From assembly GCA_964592475.1 (NCBI GenBank), contig CAZQEZ010000042.1, positions 1-32,490 on the forward strand: a stretch of DNA of 32,490 bases, given 5' to 3'. Shown here in pieces: positions 1 to 7,862 of the stretch; position 1 is the first letter of the stretch, and every line of letters starts with the position of its first letter. Position numbers and translations under genes: made by a program. The notes below the pieces were generated by a model. It searched no databases, was not told where the DNA came from, and was given only the letters and a program-made list of their open reading frames with translations. Source of the stretch: CAZQEZ01 sp964592475 (lineage in GTDB: Bacteria; Bacteroidota; Bacteroidia; Cytophagales; Cyclobacteriaceae).

Positions 1-29
1 AGTGTTGTGCTTTTTGCTTTTAGCATTTT

Positions 30-746
30 TTAGGAATCACCAAAGCGTGCTTTTGCTTCTGTAAGAATAGCTTCTGTAGCAGTTGCACCTATTCTATCAG
101 CACCAGCTTCTTTTGCTGCAATAAATTGATCCAGTGAACGAACCCCACCAGCTGCTTTTACCTTTACCCGCGGGCCCGAATGTTTTCTCATCAATTTTAA
201 ATCAGGAATGGTTGCTCCTTCATAGCTGTATTTCCCGTCGCTGCCTTTTACAAATCCAAATCCACTACTGGTCTTCACATAATCAATATTTAATTCTGTG
301 CATAATTCACAAAGCTTAATCTTGTATTTGTCTTCCGGGATAAAATCATTTTCAAATATAACTTTCAAAATAGCACCATTTTTTTTGGTTATATCTACCA
401 CTGCTTTCAATTCACTGTGTACATATTCCCACTCTTCTTGCAATACTTTAGCCACATTTACAACCATATCAATTTCTATGGCTCCATCTTTAATGGCTTG
501 TTCTGTTTCAAATACTTTTACGGCAACGGCACTATTGCCATGGGGAAACCCAATCACGCAACCCACAAGCACGTTACTTCCTTTAAGACATTCTACTGCC
601 ATAGGCACATTATATGGTTTTACACAAACCGATGCCGTGTCAAATTTTTTGGCTACTTCACATTCTCTGCGTAAATCATCATCCGTCATGGTAGGATGTA
701 ATATGGAATGATCAATCATTTTTGCCAAATCTTTTAATTTGCTCAT
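30..746 (-). CDS. deoC: Deoxyribose-phosphate aldolase
   Basis: This cytoplasmic class I aldolase splits 2-deoxyribose 5-phosphate into acetaldehyde and glyceraldehyde 3-phosphate, the last step of deoxynucleoside breakdown. The 238-residue protein is full length for the short DeoC form and has the expected TIM-barrel motifs: a conserved Asp93 in EIDMV, the Schiff-base Lys158 in YVKTSSGF, and the proton-relay Lys197 in VKVKAAGGVR. It starts at an ATG and has no strong Shine-Dalgarno, as is usual in Bacteroidota. The next gene upstream on the same strand is the broken GntR regulator at 764-1041, which may once have controlled deoC. No other deoxynucleoside gene (deoA, deoB, deoD) is visible. 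The assignment is secure from the motifs. Confidence 0.96.
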   Translation of the reverse strand: MSKLKDLAKMIDHSILHPTMTDDDLRRECEVAKKFDTASVCVKPYNVPMAVECLKGSNVLVGCVIGFPHGNSAVAVKVFETEQAIKDGAIEIDMVVNVAKVLQEEWEYVHSELKAVVDITKKNGAILKVIFENDFIPEDKYKIKLCELCTELNIDYVKTSSGFGFVKGSDGKYSYEGATIPDLKLMRKHSGPRVKVKAAGGVRSLDQFIAAKEAGADRIGATATEAILTEAKARFGDS

Positions 747-763
747 ATTATGTATAGTTTTAT

Positions 764-1041
764 TTAATCATTAACAAATTTCAAATTGCTAAATTGCGGT
801 AAATGCTCCGATGGTAAATAAGTATTTTCCAACATTACCGGCGTATTATCCACACAGCGCATCTTCTTCAAAAAAATATATGAGTTTTTGCTAATATATT
901 CAGGTAGAGGATGGGTGAAAGGTGTAGGCCACTTTTTTAGGGATGGCTTTATCAGCATAATACTATTCCAATTAAAAATTGACCCAAGACGATTTGAGAT
1001 TTTAAATTATCGCTTAATTGCCGGTATAGTGGAGTATTCAT
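764..1041 (-). pseudogene. Remnant of a GntR/UTRA-family transcriptional regulator
   Basis: Two pieces of one regulator lie in different frames. The first (1041 to 952) begins at an ATG and reads MNTPLYRQLSDNLKSQI, the typical first helix of a GntR winged helix (PLYxQLxDxLKxQI), then stops after 29 codons, before the rest of the DNA-binding domain. The second (958 to 764) reads 64 codons with KPSLKKWPTPF and a middle UTRA stretch, RCVDNTPVMLENTYLP, that matches the ligand-binding fold of HutC-type GntR proteins. About 70 residues of helix-turn-helix and linker and the last 80 or so residues of UTRA are missing. Intact members have about 240 residues, so this is a decayed gene. It lies just upstream of deoC on the same strand. 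The family call comes from remembered family patterns, not a search. Confidence 0.72.
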
Positions 1042-1056
1042 CCAGTGTTGTTTATA

Positions 1057-1093
1057 CAAATTTATAAAAATTATAATAACTTGTATGTACAAG
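1057..1093 (-). promoter_or_regulatory. Operator-like palindrome and -7 element upstream of the GntR remnant
   Basis: CTTGTATGTACAAG at 1080-1093 is an inverted repeat with perfect 6-base arms (CTTGTA/TACAAG) around a 2-base centre, the size and style of GntR-family operators. On the minus strand it is followed by TAAATTTG (1064-1057), an exact match to the Bacteroidota -7 consensus TAnnTTTG. The TTG inside the palindrome could serve as the -33 box, but the 25-base spacing is longer than usual. The ATG of the broken regulator is 16 bases further on. This looks like the regulator's own promoter and operator, and it may still drive deoC. Confidence 0.5.
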
Positions 1094-1104
1094 ATGTTAA
1101 TTAT

Positions 1105-1449
1105 TTATGAGAGCCATTTAATACCGTAATACATTCCGGCACCAGAAATAACCAAACCATAAGGGATTAAGTAAAAGGTGCCCATGCTAAATAAGCCCGT
1201 ATAATTGCCGAACCATAATATTAAACCTATAGACATTATTAACATACCGGAGTGTTTAATGATCTTTTTGTGCTTTTTTTTCTCTCCGGTTATTTTGTTA
1301 TTAAGTATATAATTATCTACTTCCCTTATGATAAACCAGATATCATCATCGCTATAATTTAGCGCTTTCAATTCTTCTCTTACCTTATCGATGGGAAATC
1401 CGGCAATACATTTTTCAATATAATGATCGATTACTTCTACAATAGTCAC
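1105..1449 (-). CDS. Small membrane protein of unknown function
   Basis: I do not recognise a family for this 114-residue protein. The first 60 residues are soluble and partly acidic (KALNYSDDDIWFIIREVDNYI), followed by a very basic patch (GEKKKHKKIIKHSG). Two hydrophobic segments follow, at about residues 68-82 and 90-110, so the C-terminus is probably a membrane hairpin with the N-terminal part in the cytoplasm by the positive-inside rule. The start is GTG; there is no usable in-frame ATG until inside the first membrane segment. It lies between two gene remnants, which raises some doubt about whether it is still expressed, but the frame itself is intact. Confidence 0.6.
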   Translation of the reverse strand: MTIVEVIDHYIEKCIAGFPIDKVREELKALNYSDDDIWFIIREVDNYILNNKITGEKKKHKKIIKHSGMLIMSIGLILWFGNYTGLFSMGTFYLIPYGLVISGAGMYYGIKWLS

Positions 1450-1590
1450 TATAGTATGAAATTTTTTAGCAATGGTTTATTATTGTACATCAAACGGCCT
1501 ATTACTTATTTTCGTCTGAAAGATAGCAGCAGAAAATTGAGTGAAAATCAAATTTTATTATATTAATCACTATAAATATGAAAAACTCTT

Positions 1591-1759
1591 TTATTCTAGA
1601 AACTTGTTGAGCAAATATAGATTAGTTTCATCTTTTTCCACTAAAACCGGTAAATGGCTGCATTCATTCAGCAGTTTTATAGCATTGTAAGTGCTGCACA
1701 ATAAAACTGTCCTTTTCAGTTGCATTGAGACAAACTAACAGGCGTCCAAATTTTTTCAT
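1591..1759 (-). pseudogene. Probable remnant of a universal stress protein (UspA family)
   Basis: An ATG at 1759 opens a 31-codon frame beginning MKKFGRLLVCLNATEKD, which resembles the first strand of Bacteroidota UspA proteins (MKKFxRxLVxLDLTExD). It stops at 1664. In another frame, the stretch ending at the TAA at 1591-1593 reads STYNAIKLLNECSHLPVLVE and then 14 more residues, which resembles the UspA C-terminal nucleotide-binding loop and last strand (GSxxEKLLxxxxxPVLVxK). Together they cover about 55 codons of a protein that should have 150 to 280, so the middle is deleted and the frame is broken. The similarity is by eye and the pieces are short, so the family call is tentative; decay is more certain than identity. 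Confidence 0.4.
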
Positions 1760-1872
1760 AAAAACTTACTAAATTTAAATTTTTACAAAATTAAGCAATA
1801 TAAATCACTCCCTTCCACTGGTAAAAATAAAGTTAATTGGATTAGCTTTTCAATCATTTGAGTAAATAAGGC

Positions 1873-1880
1873 TAAATTTG
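1873..1880 (+). promoter_or_regulatory. Candidate -7 promoter element of mutS
   Basis: TAAATTTG matches the Bacteroidota primary sigma factor -7 consensus TAnnTTTG and would give a leader of about 30 bases before the ATG at 1916. The -33 region (near 1849-1852) is T-rich but lacks a clear TTTG. Confidence 0.4.
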
Positions 1881-1915
1881 TAATTTTAAACAAACCTTAC
1901 ACATTATAACCTGCA

Positions 1916-4555
1916 ATGGCTGGAAAACCGAGAAGTGAAGTAGCAGAAAAGAGTAAAGAAACCCCGCTAATGAAGCAGTATAAGGCTATTAAAGCCAAAT
2001 ACCCAGGTGCATTACTGCTTTTTAGGGTGGGAGATTTTTACGAAACATTTGCCGATGATGCAGTTCTTACCAGCCAGGTTTTGGACATTGTGCTTACCAA
2101 ACGTTCCAATGGATCTGCTTCAGAGGTAGAGTTGGCGGGTTTCCCACATCACGCGCTCGATACCTATTTGCCCCGGCTGGTAAAAGCAGGTCATAGAGTA
2201 GCTATTTGCGATCAATTAGAGGATCCCAAATCAGTAAAAGGAATCGTTAAAAGAGGAGTGACTGAATTAGTAACTCCCGGGCTTAGCTACAATGATAATG
2301 TGCTGGATAAAAAATTTAATAATTATTTGGCATCAATTCATTTTAGTAAAGATAATTATGGTATCGCTTTTTTGGATGTCTCTACCGGAGAGTTTTTAAC
2401 TGCTTGTGGATCAGAAGCTTACATAGAAAATCTTTTGCAAAGTTTTCAACCTTCGGAAGTAATCTACAACAAAAGTTGCAAGCAGCAATATAACCAACTT
2501 ACCGCCGATAAATACAACACTTATTGCCTGGAAGATTGGATTTATAGCATTGATTATGGCTATGAAAAATTAATACATCATTTTAATACAAATACTCTCA
2601 AGGGGTTTGGTATAGAAAAGATGTCGGAAGGAATAATTGCTGCCGGAGCCATACTTCATTATTTAGACGATACTGAGCATAATGACATCAAGCATATTGC
2701 TTCAATAGCCCGAATAGAGGAGGACAAATATGTTTGGTTGGATAGATTTACTATTCGTAATCTGGAGTTGCTTTATCCTCAGCAGGATGGAGGAGTACCA
2801 TTAATTGATATATTGGATCAAACCGTGACACCAATGGGTTCGCGGCTATTGAAAAAGTGGTTGATTTTGCCATTGAAAGAATTGGCCATTATAGAAGAAA
2901 GATTAGCCACAGTAGAGGCATTGCATCAAAAAGATGAGGTTGGCGAGAGCCTATCGGGATATCTAAAGCAAATAGGTGATCTTGAACGACTTATTTCAAA
3001 GGTAGCTGTAGGTCGAATTAATCCGCGCGAAATGCAGCAATTGAAAAAAGCTTTAAAAAATACTATTCCTATTAAGAAAATATTGCAGGATAGCCAAATT
3101 GCCTCTTTGCAAAAATTGGCCGACCAGCTAAACCCTTGTGATTTTTTACTGGAAAAAATTGAATCTGAACTAAAAGAAGACCCCCCGTTAATCACCAATC
3201 TGGGAAATTTAATTCAGGATGGAATTTCAGATGAATTGGATGAATTACGCAAAATTTCTTTTTCAGGCAAAGATTACCTGATTCAGCTACAACAGCGCGA
3301 AATAAGCAAAACCGGTATATCGTCATTAAAAATTGCTTACAATAAAGTATTCGGGTATTACCTCGAAGTTACTAATTCGCATAAAGATAAAGTGCCGGTG
3401 GAGTGGATTAGAAAACAAACGCTGGTAAATGCGGAACGGTATATAACCGAGGAGCTGAAGGGCTATGAAGAAAAAATATTGAACGCAGAAGAAAAAATGA
3501 TTGTGATTGAGCAGCGTATGTTTCAAGATTTGATCAATTTCGCGGCTGATTATGTCACTCAGATACAGCAAAATGCCAGGGTGCTAGCTCAATTGGATTG
3601 TCTTTCTTCATTTGCAATATGCGTGAAAAAGCATAATTATATAAAGCCTAAAGTAACAGAAGAAACTAGCATCAATATTAAGGAAGGGCGTCACCCGGTA
3701 ATTGAACGTCAGTTGCCTCTAGGCGAACCATTTGTGCCCAATGATATTTATATTGATCAGGAGTCGCAGCAGATAATGATCATCACCGGACCCAACATGT
3801 CGGGTAAATCTGCTTTACTTCGACAAACAGCGTTAATAGTGCTCATGGCTCAAATAGGTTCATTCGTGCCAGCTTCTTTGGCTCATATAGGCTTAGTAGA
3901 TAAAATCTTTACCCGGGTAGGCGCTTCTGATAACTTAAGTAAGGGTGAGTCTACCTTTATGGTAGAGATGACGGAAACTGCTTCTATTCTTAACAACTTG
4001 AGCGATCGGAGCTTGATTTTAATGGATGAAATAGGTCGAGGAACAAGCACTTACGATGGTATATCTATCGCCTGGTCCATTGTTGAATTTTTGCACAATC
4101 ATCAGAAGTGTAAGGCCAAAACCTTGTTTGCCACTCATTACCACGAGTTAAATCAGTTGGAAGAGGACCTTTCGCGGGTGAAAAACTTTAATGTTGCAGT
4201 TAAAGAAGTAGGTAATAAGGTTATCTTTTTGCGAAAACTGAAAAAAGGCGGTAGCGAGCATAGTTTTGGAATACATGTAGCTCAAATGGCCGGTATGCCA
4301 AACGGTATCGTGATCCGATCGTCCGAAATTTTGCACCACCTGGAAAAAGATAAAATAAAGAAAAGCAATAAAAAGAAATTTAAAGAAATACCCAAGAATT
4401 ATCAACTCAGTTTATTCGAGGCTGATCCTCGATTTGAAGAAGTAAAAGATATTCTGGGTCAATTAGATATCAATACTATTTCTCCTGTAGAAGCTTTGCT
4501 TAAGCTTAACGAAATAAAAACAATTTTAAAAGGTGAAAATATTGAAGTTAAATAA
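1916..4555 (+). CDS. mutS: DNA mismatch repair protein MutS
   Basis: This is the mismatch-recognition ATPase of methyl-independent mismatch repair, working with MutL. At 879 residues it is full length. The mismatch-wedge motif is at residues 40-45 (DFYETF, with Phe41 and Glu43 equal to the Phe-x-Glu that stacks on the mispaired base). The ATPase core has Walker A GPNMSGKS at 625-632, the MutS signature region RVGASDNLSKGESTFMVEMT, Walker B LILMDEIGRGTST and the following ATHYHEL switch. Near the C-terminus QLSLF (830-834) fits a beta-clamp binding motif. It starts at an ATG with no clear Shine-Dalgarno. It appears to be monocistronic; mutL is not nearby. No residue looks abnormal. Confidence 0.98.
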   Translation: MAGKPRSEVAEKSKETPLMKQYKAIKAKYPGALLLFRVGDFYETFADDAVLTSQVLDIVLTKRSNGSASEVELAGFPHHALDTYLPRLVKAGHRVAICDQLEDPKSVKGIVKRGVTELVTPGLSYNDNVLDKKFNNYLASIHFSKDNYGIAFLDVSTGEFLTACGSEAYIENLLQSFQPSEVIYNKSCKQQYNQLTADKYNTYCLEDWIYSIDYGYEKLIHHFNTNTLKGFGIEKMSEGIIAAGAILHYLDDTEHNDIKHIASIARIEEDKYVWLDRFTIRNLELLYPQQDGGVPLIDILDQTVTPMGSRLLKKWLILPLKELAIIEERLATVEALHQKDEVGESLSGYLKQIGDLERLISKVAVGRINPREMQQLKKALKNTIPIKKILQDSQIASLQKLADQLNPCDFLLEKIESELKEDPPLITNLGNLIQDGISDELDELRKISFSGKDYLIQLQQREISKTGISSLKIAYNKVFGYYLEVTNSHKDKVPVEWIRKQTLVNAERYITEELKGYEEKILNAEEKMIVIEQRMFQDLINFAADYVTQIQQNARVLAQLDCLSSFAICVKKHNYIKPKVTEETSINIKEGRHPVIERQLPLGEPFVPNDIYIDQESQQIMIITGPNMSGKSALLRQTALIVLMAQIGSFVPASLAHIGLVDKIFTRVGASDNLSKGESTFMVEMTETASILNNLSDRSLILMDEIGRGTSTYDGISIAWSIVEFLHNHQKCKAKTLFATHYHELNQLEEDLSRVKNFNVAVKEVGNKVIFLRKLKKGGSEHSFGIHVAQMAGMPNGIVIRSSEILHHLEKDKIKKSNKKKFKEIPKNYQLSLFEADPRFEEVKDILGQLDINTISPVEALLKLNEIKTILKGENIEVK

Positions 4556-4652
4556 CATGGGCTCCTAATCTTACATTTAGATTTTAATTTTAATAAATTG
4601 TAAATAATGAAGAATATTGAGCTAACTTTTTAAAAATTAAATACTTGTAAAA

Positions 4653-4897
4653 ATGAGTATTTTTGAATTTTGTATAGAAAAAAATGCATTATTTTTTTGA
4701 GATCACTTGTAGATAAAGGTTTAATTACAGTTGCAGCTACTTTTCTTTTCTTATGATTAAATTTACACTTATTAATAGAAAGTCAAATTACAAACTCAAG
4801 TCAGGCTATGTTTTTATTCTTAATAGCAATACAAGTGGCCTATTTTGCCGGTATATTTATTTATATGATTATTAACGCTCGCGAAAAAGAATTATAA
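4653..4897 (+). pseudogene. Possible decayed small membrane-protein gene
   Basis: This stretch reads as hydrophobic peptide if one frameshift and one stop are ignored. An ATG at 4653 gives 15 codons ending in a T-run with TGA at 4698. The -1 frame from that T-run continues LRSLVDKGLITVAATFLFL to a TGA at 4754, and after it the same frame runs open to TAA at 4895, including a 29-residue piece from an ATG at 4808 (MFLFLIAIQVAYFAGIFIYM and 9 more), which is one membrane helix with a charged tail. The last piece could be a real tiny membrane protein, but no Shine-Dalgarno is seen. I recognise no family. A decayed gene is the simpler reading; chance cannot be excluded in such T-rich DNA. Confidence 0.28.
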
Positions 4898-4933
4898 AAA
4901 AAAGCCGGATTTTTTTATTATCCGACCCTTTTT
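4898..4933. terminator. Bidirectional rho-independent terminator
   Basis: A stem CGGAT (4906-4910) / ATCCG (4920-4924) with a 9-base T-rich loop is flanked by an A-run on the left (4896-4903) and a T-run on the right (4929-4933). Read on the minus strand, the hairpin is followed by eight T residues, so it best terminates the lipoprotein gene that ends at 4984. Read on the plus strand it has a shorter U-tract. Confidence 0.65.
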
Positions 4934-4983
4934 ATTAGAGCTAACTTAAACCTAAAAAACAATTGTCACAAGTGTAATCTTTA

Positions 4984-5868
4984 TTAGTTTAACCTTACTA
5001 CGAGGTATTTTGAATTATTCCAGAATGACTTTGGATCTAAAATTTCTATTTTTTCAATATCCTTTTCACCCACTATTCGATAACTATCATTTGGATGCGA
5101 AGTCACAAATTCTAATTTTTTAGCTGATACAGGAATTATTAATGTAGTTCTCATATCAACTTTTTTAAACTTACTATTTTGTATCTCATCGCTCAAAATC
5201 TCAGTTTTGCCAATGCCAAGAAAACCACCCTCTTTGCTAATAATTTCTCTTTCTTCAAGCTCTTTTTTGGTGCCCATGGCAAGATAAGCTGTATTTATTT
5301 CATCGATTTTCTCTTCTATTATATTTTCTTTTTCCTGATTCGCTTCTGCCAGCTGTGAATTCTGGATCTGCAGGGTGTCTAAATTCGCGTTCAGCTCTTC
5401 TACCGTAAAATTCATTTTTTCCAACTCCTCCTTGAGTTGGGCAATTTGCTCATCTTTTTCAATAACTTGTTGATTAAGTTTATTCTTTAAATTCATCAAC
5501 ATTTTATTCAAGCGTGCATTATCACCTTTAGAGTTGCTAAGCTGTTCGTTTAGCTCTTGAATTTTTTGCTTGTTTTGACTGATGAGCTGATTGATAGCTT
5601 TGATGTCTTCTTTAATTTGACTTTGCACTTCGCCTTCACTTCTGCCACTTTCAGTGCCTTGTAAGGCAATGCTCATTTCCCGTTCTCTAATATCAGCAAG
5701 ATTTTGCTCAATTTCGTTAAAAGATTCCATGTAGGATATCATTACCGAGTCTTTGCTTGCCAAATCTTTGCTAAGTTGGTCATTTTCACTTTCAAGATTG
5801 CTTACTTTCTGCTGATTGCAAGAAAACAATCCGGTTGATAAGAATAATATGATTAAGATTTTTTTCAT
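4984..5868 (-). CDS. Coiled-coil lipoprotein of unknown function
   Basis: This 294-residue protein has a short lipoprotein signal peptide (MKKILIILFLSTGLFSC) with the lipidated Cys at residue 17, so it should be anchored in the cell envelope facing the periplasm or the surface. Residues 20-205 are rich in Glu, Lys, Gln and Asn with heptad-like hydrophobic spacing, a long coiled coil. The last 90 residues form a small globular domain with a Gly-rich turn (GGFLGIGKTE) and alternating strand-like segments. I know similar proteins only as conserved hypothetical lipoproteins in Bacteroidota. It has its own terminator at 4898-4933 and is 160 bases downstream of the ClC gene, so it may be transcribed alone. 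Confidence 0.85.
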   Translation of the reverse strand: MKKILIILFLSTGLFSCNQQKVSNLESENDQLSKDLASKDSVMISYMESFNEIEQNLADIREREMSIALQGTESGRSEGEVQSQIKEDIKAINQLISQNKQKIQELNEQLSNSKGDNARLNKMLMNLKNKLNQQVIEKDEQIAQLKEELEKMNFTVEELNANLDTLQIQNSQLAEANQEKENIIEEKIDEINTAYLAMGTKKELEEREIISKEGGFLGIGKTEILSDEIQNSKFKKVDMRTTLIIPVSAKKLEFVTSHPNDSYRIVGEKDIEKIEILDPKSFWNNSKYLVVRLN

Positions 5869-5915
5869 GCTTAAATTATTTTAATTTAGATAAACATTAG
5901 ATAAACGCGTGCCAG

Positions 5916-5939
5916 AAAGCAAAAAGTGCCTTTTGCTTT
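5916..5939. repeat. Perfect 9-base inverted repeat downstream of the ClC gene
   Basis: AAAGCAAAA (5916-5924) and TTTTGCTTT (5931-5939) are exact inverted arms around AGTGCC. It is about 90 bases past the stop of the ClC gene on its transcript. There is no U-run after the stem, so it is at best a weak terminator or a 3-prime stabilising hairpin. Confidence 0.35.
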
Positions 5940-6028
5940 ATCCGGAGCCTGTATTAACAGTAAATAATGTTTACATGTGCTGAAATTAGAAACAGGTGTG
6001 GGTAATAAATCTACACTAAAAATGAAAA

Positions 6029-7801
6029 TTAATCCTCCGAGAAATATCGTAACATTCGTCTGTAGGAAGAAAACACGTTAGCTCTTGATACAAATCCTAT
6101 ATATTTTCCATGCTCTACTACTGGTATATTGAAGTGACCTGAATCTTGTATTTGACGGGCCACTTCTTCCATCGACTGGTCTGGGTTTACGGCATTTTGA
6201 GGGGTAAACATTAGGTCTTTTACTTTTACTTCCTGATAAAGATCGGAGCTAAACATTATATGCCTAATATTATTAAGATGCACTATACCCTTCAGGTAAC
6301 CTTCTGAGTCTAGCACTGGAAAAACATTGCGTTTGCTTGCCTTTACTTTTTCTACCAAGTCGCCCAGGTTGGCTTCTTCGTCAATTATTTTAAAGTCAGT
6401 TTCAATTAGCTTATCTATTCGCATTAGCGATAAAATGGCTTTGTCTTTGTCATGAGTAATTAGTTCACCTCTTTTTGCTAGCTGAATGGTGTATACTGAG
6501 TTGGGTACAAAGTATTTTATGGTTACATAAGAAATTGTACTTACAATCATCAATGGTAAAAATAATTCATACCCCCCGGTAATTTCAGCTATTAAAAAGA
6601 TAGAGGTTAAAGGTGCATGAATAATGCCTGCAATGGCTCCCGCCATACCTACCAAAGCAAAGTTTCTTTGTGAAAAGCGGTTATCGAATGCATTGAGAAC
6701 CTGGCTAAAGAGCAATCCGGTACTGGCCCCCATGAATAGTGAAGGAGCAAATATGCCTCCAATACCACCACCGCCAAAAGTAACTGAAGTAGCGATTGCT
6801 TTAAATATTACTACAGCCAAGGCAACCAAAATGAAGGCATACAAATTGTTTTGCCATTCAAAAAATAAGCTATGATCAAATAAAAAATCTGATTGTCCCA
6901 TCAAGGCTTGATTTATTGCTTCATATCCTTCCCCGTATAAGCTAGGAAATATAAAAATTAATAAACCTAAAATTAAGCTACTGATCAATACCCTAATAGA
7001 CCTGCTTTTCACTTTTTCGAAAAGGCTGGATATTTTCATGTACATTTTGGTAAAATAAATAGAAACCAAAGCCGTGAGTATGCCCAACATTACATAAAAA
7101 GGAAAATCGCCAAGACTAAATTGCTGTACAATTTCAAACTTATAAATGGTATTAGGACCAAGTAATAAATAAGATACTAATGTGGCAGACATGGATGATA
7201 ATAACAAAGGAACTAAAGCGGCCATTGTAAGATCAATCATAATTACTTCCATTGCAAAAATGACTGCAGCTACCGGTGCCTTAAAAATCGCTGACATGGC
7301 GCCTGCGCATGCACAGCCTAGCAATATTAGTATTCTTTTGTAATTGAGGTGTAGCAACCTGCCTAAATTAGAACCGATGGCTCCTCCCGTGGCCACAGTG
7401 GGACCCTCAAGACCTACTGAACCTCCAAATCCAACCGTGATAACACTGGTAATAACTGAACTATATATATTATGAGGTTTAATATTGCCATTACTTCTTG
7501 ATATGGCGTACAATACACTGGGTATACCATGGCCCACGCGCTGCTTCAAAAAGAAATGAATAAAGACAGCCACCAAAAATAAGCCGATGGCCGGGTACAG
7601 CAAGAAAAGATATTGTTCGAGGCCTGTGGCAAATTGCCGGGTTAGCAATTTTTCAACTGCTCTTACCGAATTTTTAATGATAACCGCCGCCAGACCTACA
7701 GCTACTCCTACTATTATGCTAAGGAGTAGCATAAATTGACGATCATTAATATTTCTTACTCGCCAAACTAAAAATCGTAATAGAATTGACCTCTTACGCA
7801 T
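6029..7801 (-). CDS. ClC-type chloride channel/transporter with CBS domain pair
   Basis: This 590-residue inner-membrane protein moves chloride or a similar anion. Residues 20-430 have the ClC helices with the three anion-pathway motifs: GHGIPSV (residues 90-96), GLEGP (130-134, carrying the gating Glu132) and GGIFAPS. Residues 450-590 form two CBS domains, cytoplasmic regulatory modules that may bind adenine nucleotides. The position of the internal proton glutamate (Glu203 of the E. coli exchanger) is Val185 here, next to the conserved Glu184 in IFAMEVI. In known families loss of that Glu goes with channel behaviour or uncoupled transport, so proton exchange is doubtful. It starts at an ATG; the nearest neighbours do not suggest a shared pathway. 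Confidence 0.95.
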   Translation of the reverse strand: MRKRSILLRFLVWRVRNINDRQFMLLLSIIVGVAVGLAAVIIKNSVRAVEKLLTRQFATGLEQYLFLLYPAIGLFLVAVFIHFFLKQRVGHGIPSVLYAISRSNGNIKPHNIYSSVITSVITVGFGGSVGLEGPTVATGGAIGSNLGRLLHLNYKRILILLGCACAGAMSAIFKAPVAAVIFAMEVIMIDLTMAALVPLLLSSMSATLVSYLLLGPNTIYKFEIVQQFSLGDFPFYVMLGILTALVSIYFTKMYMKISSLFEKVKSRSIRVLISSLILGLLIFIFPSLYGEGYEAINQALMGQSDFLFDHSLFFEWQNNLYAFILVALAVVIFKAIATSVTFGGGGIGGIFAPSLFMGASTGLLFSQVLNAFDNRFSQRNFALVGMAGAIAGIIHAPLTSIFLIAEITGGYELFLPLMIVSTISYVTIKYFVPNSVYTIQLAKRGELITHDKDKAILSLMRIDKLIETDFKIIDEEANLGDLVEKVKASKRNVFPVLDSEGYLKGIVHLNNIRHIMFSSDLYQEVKVKDLMFTPQNAVNPDQSMEEVARQIQDSGHFNIPVVEHGKYIGFVSRANVFSSYRRMLRYFSED

Positions 7802-7862
7802 AATTTGGCAAAACTAAATCAGATAATTATATTATCCGATTACTGCCGTATATAATTATTGT

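Larger units (their letters stand above)
1450..1915. other. Gene-poor stretch upstream of mutS
   Basis: Besides the UspA-like remnant at 1591-1759, this 466-base stretch has no open frame of note. It is strongly AT-rich, especially at 1540-1600 and 1760-1900. TAAATTTG at 1873-1880 on the plus strand exactly matches the Bacteroidota -7 consensus and is 35 bases before the mutS start, so it is the best candidate for the mutS promoter. No good TTTG -33 box is at the expected spacing. Confidence 0.5.
4556..4983. other. AT-rich intergenic stretch between mutS and a convergent gene
   Basis: These 428 bases separate mutS from the convergent lipoprotein gene at 4984. Apart from the possible decayed membrane-protein frames (4653-4897) and the terminator at 4898-4933, I see only AT-rich sequence without RNA-gene structure or repeats. 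Confidence 0.5.

Noticed and set aside
298..711. 137-codon open frame on the plus strand opposite deoC
   Set aside because: It is fully antisense to deoC, whose catalytic motifs are intact, and its peptide has no recognisable domain.
4690..4700. T-run as a programmed -1 frameshift site
   Set aside because: The heptamer does not follow the X-XXY-YYZ pattern in frame, and a stop codon soon follows in the new frame, so decay is simpler.
7809..7816. CAAAACTA as a minus-strand -7 box (TAGTTTTG) of the ClC gene
   Set aside because: It is only 8 bases before the ATG and lacks a -33 box at proper distance.
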